A stretch of DNA of 64,000 bases from Odontocerum albicorne (Eukaryota > Arthropoda > Insecta > Trichoptera > Odontoceridae): contig OX463865.1 in the NCBI GenBank assembly GCA_949825065.1, positions 21,561,115 to 21,625,114 of the forward strand, given 5' to 3'. The notes below the pieces were generated by a model. That model was not told where the DNA came from and made no database searches. It saw only the letters and a program-made list of their open reading frames with translations. Both the position numbers and the translations under genes were made by a program. This document shows, piece after piece, positions 61,501 to 64,000 of the stretch (its first letter is position 1; each line of letters starts with the position of its first letter).

Positions 61501-63679
61501 AGTACTGTTTTGTATATATTTGTATTATGTACAGTGTACACATTTTTTTTTAGGTTAACATCATTCATTAGCTTTTTTAGTATTTGTGATGCATGATACA
61601 TACATTATGGTGCGCGTACGTTTTAAAATAATAAAATATGTTTTCAATTTAACAATTTGTTTCCTGCAGTTCCGGATAATCCGTTATTCTCAGTTATCAT
61701 CGACCCGACCCTCCCCTCCTGTAATCCCACTGAGATCGGATGATCGGAACTCTATTATAAGACCATCTTCTTGTTCTTGTGAATATACCACCAGGTGTGT
61801 ACCTAAAAAACCGGAATTTGCGCATAGATGGCTCTAGTTGTTAATGTAGTGACTGTCAAACCTTGTCATCGGCGCCTTTGCAAATACTTTCACATGCGGC
61901 TTACTCACCAGACTTGGCTCCATCCGATTACTACTTATTTGCATCGAAGGGACACGCACTTGCTGAGCAGCGCTTCACTTCTTACGAAAATGGCTCGATG
62001 ATCGGTTTGCATCAAAAGAGCGAGAGGTTTTTTGGCGTGGCATCCACAAATTGCCAGAGGGATGGGGAACATGTGTAGCTAGCGATGGGCAATACTTTGA
62101 ATAAAATATTTTTTACCATTTTCATACAATGTGTATTTTCTATAAAAAAATTCCGGTTCCATAGGTACACAGACCTGGTATTATGAAATATGACCGAAGG
62201 AATACTATTCCTTACCTGCTTCTGACAGATCCACTCCTTGATCTACTGCGAGATCTAGATCTGGACCTTGATCGTGATCTACTTTTTGAATGGGCCGATC
62301 GACTTCTAGATCTAGCCAAACCGCTTCTTGATCTGGAACGGCTCCGGAATTTTCTAGAACCGCTCTTAGAATGTCTCGATCCACTGCGGGATCTAGAATG
62401 GCTTCTAGATCGCCGTGAACCACTTCTTGATTTCCTCGATCCGCTTCTCGACTTTCTGGATCCACTCCTTGACTTTCTCGATCCACTTCTTGATTTTCTA
62501 GAACCGCTTCTAGATTTTCGCGAACCACTCTTGGATTTTATTGATCCGGTCTTTGAACGGCGGGTAACACTCCTTGATTTTCTTGAACCACTTCTAGATC
62601 TTACAGAACCACTTCTTGATGTCTTTAGCGATTTATTATCTTTCTCAATTTCATCATTATTTGCCGGTGTCTTTTCAACGGAACGGGATCTAGATCTCAA
62701 AGATCTAGTGCGATCTTTGATTGATTTTTTCAATTCCTCTTTTGTTCTCTTAGTGGTGATTTCATCGTTGCTTCCTTTCTCATCAGCACTATCACCGTTA
62801 GAAATAATTTTATTGGTGGCAGCTGCATTGTCGGGAGATCCCGTTTTAGATTTAGATTTAATTTTTAATGATCTAGATTTAGATTTGGCTGAACCGCTTC
62901 TGGAGCGAATGCTTCCAGATTTAGACTTTGGCGAATTTGACTTCCTAGACACAGAACGTACACTTGCTCTTGAACCAGATCGCGATTTATTAGAAACTTG
63001 GCTACCAGACTTTCTAGAGCCAGATCTAGATGTCCTCGAACCCAATACAGATTTTATAGAGACGGATCGTGATTTATGCGAGCCTGATCCTGATTTGTGC
63101 GAACCGGATCTAGACTTAGGTGAACCAGACCTCGATTTATGCGAACCGGATCTAGACTTAGGTGAACCAGACCTCGATTTGCGTGAGCCAGACCTAGATT
63201 TGCGTGAGCCAGACCGCGATTTGCGCGACCCAGACCGCGATTTGCGTGACCCAGACCTAGATTTGCGTGAGCCAGACCTAGAGTTACGCGAACCAGACCT
63301 AGATTTACGCGAACCAGACCTAGATTTACGCGAACCAGACCTAGATTTACGCGAACCAGACCTAGACTTACGCGAACCAGACCTAGATTTACGTGAACCA
63401 GATCTAGATCGAAGAGAACCTGAACGAGATTTAGGTGTGACTGATCTAGACTTTGGAGAACCTGATCTAGATTTTGCTGACCCAGATCTAGATCGACGTG
63501 ACCCAGATCTCGATTTTGCTGATCTTGATCTAGATTTCCTGGAAGACACCGATCTTACAGAATTAGACCTTCTTGAACCGGAACGTGATTTTCTTGATCC
63601 GGATCTTACAGATGCCGGTGATCCCGATCTAGATCGACTAACTGCTTTTTCAGGGGATTCTGCAGAATGCGACCGTGAT
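52441..63679 (-). CDS. IWS1: IWS1/Spn1 transcription elongation factor gene, ten exons (5' end outside window)
   Basis: IWS1 (Spn1) is a nuclear factor that binds Spt6 and RNA polymerase II and links elongation to H3K36 methylation, splicing and mRNA export. Exons in transcription order are 63679-62216, 59825-59751, 59176-59061, 58185-57978, 57151-57001, 56447-56235, 55875-55713, 55129-54970, 53093-52985 and 52563-52441. All introns are GT-AG, and 2782 nt give an unbroken 926 residues after one partial codon. The N-terminal part is an Arg/Ser heptad domain, followed by an acidic segment. The conserved core contains [15 protein letters not shown] and [17 protein letters not shown], typical of the Iws1 TFIIS-N/HEAT-like domain. 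The C-terminus contains [17 protein letters not shown] and ends [11 protein letters not shown], nearly universal in animals. The start codon lies beyond position 64000. Confidence 0.95.
52985..53093 (-). CDS. IWS1: IWS1 exon: conserved C-terminal segment
   Basis: It completes Lys and encodes [20 protein letters not shown] then [16 protein letters not shown], a segment very highly conserved in animal IWS1. It is flanked by GATTCCAG and GTAACT. Confidence 0.95.
53094..54969 (-). other. IWS1 intron with LINE-tail-like repeats
   Basis: Three related segments (about 53790-53900, 54015-54125 and 54210-54320) share GGTC-GGGCTCAT and ATACACCCCACCAAT. AATAAATAAATAAATAATAG near 53901 suggests a minus-strand non-LTR tail. 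About 53480-53660 is the dispersed repeat also found at 3560 and 8425/9289. The small frames here are not credible. Confidence 0.5.
54970..55129 (-). CDS. IWS1: IWS1 exon: post-core basic/acidic helix
   Basis: It encodes [20 protein letters not shown] then [21 protein letters not shown] and MHIGTQEEN, between ATTGCAG and GTCAGT. Human IWS1 has MSREEREQRDLEQMP-like sequence here (family knowledge). It ends with two bases of a Lys codon. Confidence 0.92.
55241..55730 (-). repeat. 55-bp minisatellite carrying the IWS1 exon end and 5' splice site (nine copies)
   Basis: Eight full 55-bp units start at 55241, 55296, 55351, 55406, 55461, 55516, 55571 and 55626. A ninth, 50-bp unit (55681-55730) contains the genuine exon end. 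On the gene strand each unit contains CAGCGCTGACTACAAAG followed by GTGATATCC, so each holds a complete potential donor. Copies differ at only a few positions (for example AGTAG/AGTTG and GGC/GGT). The array lies entirely in the intron apart from the founding copy. Confidence 0.95.
55713..55875 (-). CDS. IWS1: IWS1 exon: core, second part; donor amplified in a minisatellite
   Basis: It starts [20 protein letters not shown], includes [17 protein letters not shown] and ends [12 protein letters not shown] plus one base. The 5' splice site at 55712-55711 reads AAAG|GTGATATCC. The exon's last bases and this donor recur eight more times in the downstream intron as a 55-bp tandem repeat (55241-55730). 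The exon-proximal donor is chosen because reading on reaches TAA at 55647-55645 and because YK then joins AMSRED as in other IWS1 proteins. Confidence 0.95.
56235..56447 (-). CDS. IWS1: IWS1 exon: TFIIS-N-like core, first part
   Basis: Seventy-one in-phase codons run from [16 protein letters not shown] through [15 protein letters not shown] to LLQD, between ATTTCCAG and GTAAGC. This is the helical core that contacts Spt6 in yeast Spn1 (family knowledge). Confidence 0.96.
56458..57000 (-). other. IWS1 intron containing a foldback MITE
   Basis: Apart from the inverted repeat at 56617-56776, only AT-rich sequence is seen. Confidence 0.5.
56617..56776. repeat. 160-bp foldback MITE
   Basis: Two arms of about 60 bp (beginning AACACTGTTTATTCCACTTT and its complement) are inverted with few mismatches around a short (GAT)n centre. 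The transcript would form a long hairpin. Confidence 0.85.
57001..57151 (-). CDS. IWS1: IWS1 exon: start of conserved core
   Basis: It encodes [20 protein letters not shown] then a basic [21 protein letters not shown] stretch to NMKTAAE. The motif DIDIINDND is a strong IWS1 signature (family knowledge). It is flanked by ATTCCAG and GTATAT. Confidence 0.95.
57152..57977 (-). other. IWS1 intron with a SINE S1 copy
   Basis: A G-rich run (GGGGAGGGGAGGGGTGGGG, about 57380-57398) could form a G-quadruplex on the + strand. The stretch 57549-57735 is a minus-strand S1 SINE (TAGCTTAGTTGGTAAGACG on that strand). Confidence 0.6.
57549..57735 (-). mobile_element. SINE S1, minus strand
   Basis: A near-complete head and body with TTGGTTAGAAGAGATTCCCG, in the sense orientation relative to IWS1. 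Confidence 0.72.
57978..58185 (-). CDS. IWS1: IWS1 exon: acidic Glu/Asp-rich segment
   Basis: It starts by completing Asp, then [19 protein letters not shown], and continues with Glu/Gly/Pro-rich sequence to [15 protein letters not shown]. Basic KKKR followed by an acidic stretch is usual for the region before the IWS1 core. It ends AG| at GTGAGG, completing Ser in the next exon. Confidence 0.92.
58186..59060 (-). other. IWS1 intron, AT-rich, nothing recognised
   Basis: No repeat or alternative exon was recognised. Confidence 0.5.
59061..59176 (-). CDS. IWS1: IWS1 exon: end of RS domain
   Basis: It encodes [20 protein letters not shown] and then [18 protein letters not shown], moving from basic RS to an acidic patch with a DSEGED casein-kinase-2-like motif across the junction. 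It ends at GTAAAC with one base of an Asp codon. Confidence 0.88.
59226..59430. repeat. 101-bp tandem duplication overlapping a SINE S1 fragment
   Basis: Copies start near 59226 and 59327 and are almost perfect. The repeated unit contains the S1-derived ATCTCTTCTAACTAACCAAA. The second copy runs into the rest of a minus-strand S1 (to about 59575). Confidence 0.9.
59751..59825 (-). CDS. IWS1: IWS1 exon: RS domain continuation
   Basis: A 75-nt exon encodes [24 protein letters not shown] sequence, between a TTTTCCAG acceptor and a GTAGGT donor. It has phase 1 in and phase 2 out, matching its neighbours. Confidence 0.85.
60026..61260 (+). mobile_element. Mariner element (family M2), full length, TA duplication
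   Basis: It is flanked by TA (60024-60025 and 61261-61262). The inverted ends contain ACACATC-ATCAATAAGTCC and its complement. It lies in the IWS1 intron between 62216 and 59825, opposite to the gene. A truncated relative is at 5322-6052. Confidence 0.92.
60195..61195 (+). pseudogene. Mariner transposase (M2), many stops
   Basis: Fragments in shifting frames include [15 protein letters not shown] then [29 protein letters not shown] (first Asp), [11 protein letters not shown] (second) and [12 protein letters not shown] (third). The end GDYVDE-TAA is normal. At least half a dozen stops or shifts make it inactive. Confidence 0.9.
61261..61790 (-). other. IWS1 intron, nothing recognised
   Basis: AT-rich sequence. 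Around 61615-61700 it resembles 56880-56960 (both carry AATAAAA-ATGTTTTCAATTTAA and CAGTTC-GGA-ATCC), an unnamed short repeat. Confidence 0.45.
61791..62178 (+). mobile_element. Deletion derivative of mariner M4 next to an IWS1 donor
   Basis: The ends CCAGGTGTGTACCTAAAAAACC and the complement of GGTTCCATAGGTACACAGAC frame a 388-bp element. It keeps only the C-terminal transposase part ([20 protein letters not shown]). It ends 36 bp inside the intron from the IWS1 exon boundary at 62216. Confidence 0.82.
62216..63679 (-). CDS. IWS1: IWS1 exon: giant Arg-Ser heptad domain
   Basis: A 1464-nt exon after TTTTTTCAG begins with a split Ser/Arg codon then [16 protein letters not shown]. It consists largely of heptads of the type SRSGSRK in two blocks. 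A less repetitive, charged spacer (about 62830-62640, containing [20 protein letters not shown]) separates them. At DNA level the unit is 21 bp and copies around 63280-63400 are nearly identical, so this is a coding minisatellite. Human IWS1 has acidic Ser-rich repeats in the corresponding region (family knowledge). An RS-type version would suit contacts with splicing factors, which is inference. The exon ends two bases into an Arg codon at GTAAGG. Confidence 0.9.
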
Positions 63680-64000
63680 CTGAAAAAATAAAATGATCAA
63701 GTAAATGAATTGAACTATCTGTTATACATGGATTTTGTTAAAGTTCCTAGTCATTCTGTAATTTAGTTTCAAAACTATTATTTTACTCTGTTGCTTTTCA
63801 AACAGAATAAAAAGAAGGGAATTGAATCCACAATCTTTGGGTGAGATGAGAGACAGCTTACCAACTAGGTTGTTTATTTTAAGTATTTTTAATGAAATAT
63901 TACAAAATAACACAATATATATGGTCTTGCGTAGTATTCTCTGAAAAATAAAATCTTCCTTCCATTCATTAGAGCGCCGATTATCTGGTGTTCAATTATC
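63680..64000 (-). other. IWS1 intron at the window edge with a SINE S1 copy
   Basis: About 63775-63880 has the minus-strand S1 head (CAACCTAGTTGGTAAGCTG) and B box region (GTGGATTCAATTCCC). Upstream IWS1 exons must lie further right. Confidence 0.6.

Noticed and set aside
62183..63691. A 502-codon + strand open frame rich in DLDLREP
   Set aside because: It is the exact antisense of the IWS1 RS-heptad exon. The 21-bp unit keeps several frames open, and the minus strand has splice sites, phase and protein similarity.

Overview
The window is AT-rich animal DNA with GC-richer, intron-split exons, several mariner and piggyBac relics, tRNA-like SINEs and many minisatellites. This points to an arthropod, most likely an insect. 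A hemipteran is my guess from general repeat style only, and I cannot prove it from the sequence.

Two conserved RNA/transcription genes face each other. On the + strand, positions 2098-16407 hold the last seven coding exons of an hnRNP L / Smooth type splicing regulator: the Gly/Pro/His linker, RRM3, RRM4 and the C-terminal tail. RRM1 and RRM2 must lie upstream of the window. On the - strand, positions 63679-52441 hold ten exons of IWS1 (Spn1), the Spt6/RNA polymerase II elongation partner: a long Arg-Ser heptad exon, an acidic segment, the TFIIS-N-like core and the conserved C-terminal end. Its 5' exons lie past the right edge. The reading frame is continuous across every junction I could define in both genes.

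The hnRNP L introns are packed with transposon debris. The last intron (10029-16249) holds a TA-flanked mariner (10631-11908). It also holds a three-level nest: a LINE fragment split by an inverted-duplicate mariner (12066-15796), itself split at a TTAA by a nearly intact piggyBac element (12624-15393). The 36 kb between the two converging genes (16408-52440) shows no conserved gene. It holds SINEs, mariner relics, a pogo-type deletion element, two hAT-like MITEs, a TTAA-flanked element, a (TA)n/(TATATG)n microsatellite and about a dozen minisatellites.

The most striking observation is that a tandem repeat has grown across an exon/5' splice-site boundary in both conserved genes. IWS1 has nine copies of a 55-bp unit, each carrying the exon end and its GT donor. 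hnRNP L has two copies of a 95-bp unit doing the same. Other minisatellites here grew out of identifiable LINE reverse-transcriptase sequence, so local tandem amplification looks like a general habit of this genome.
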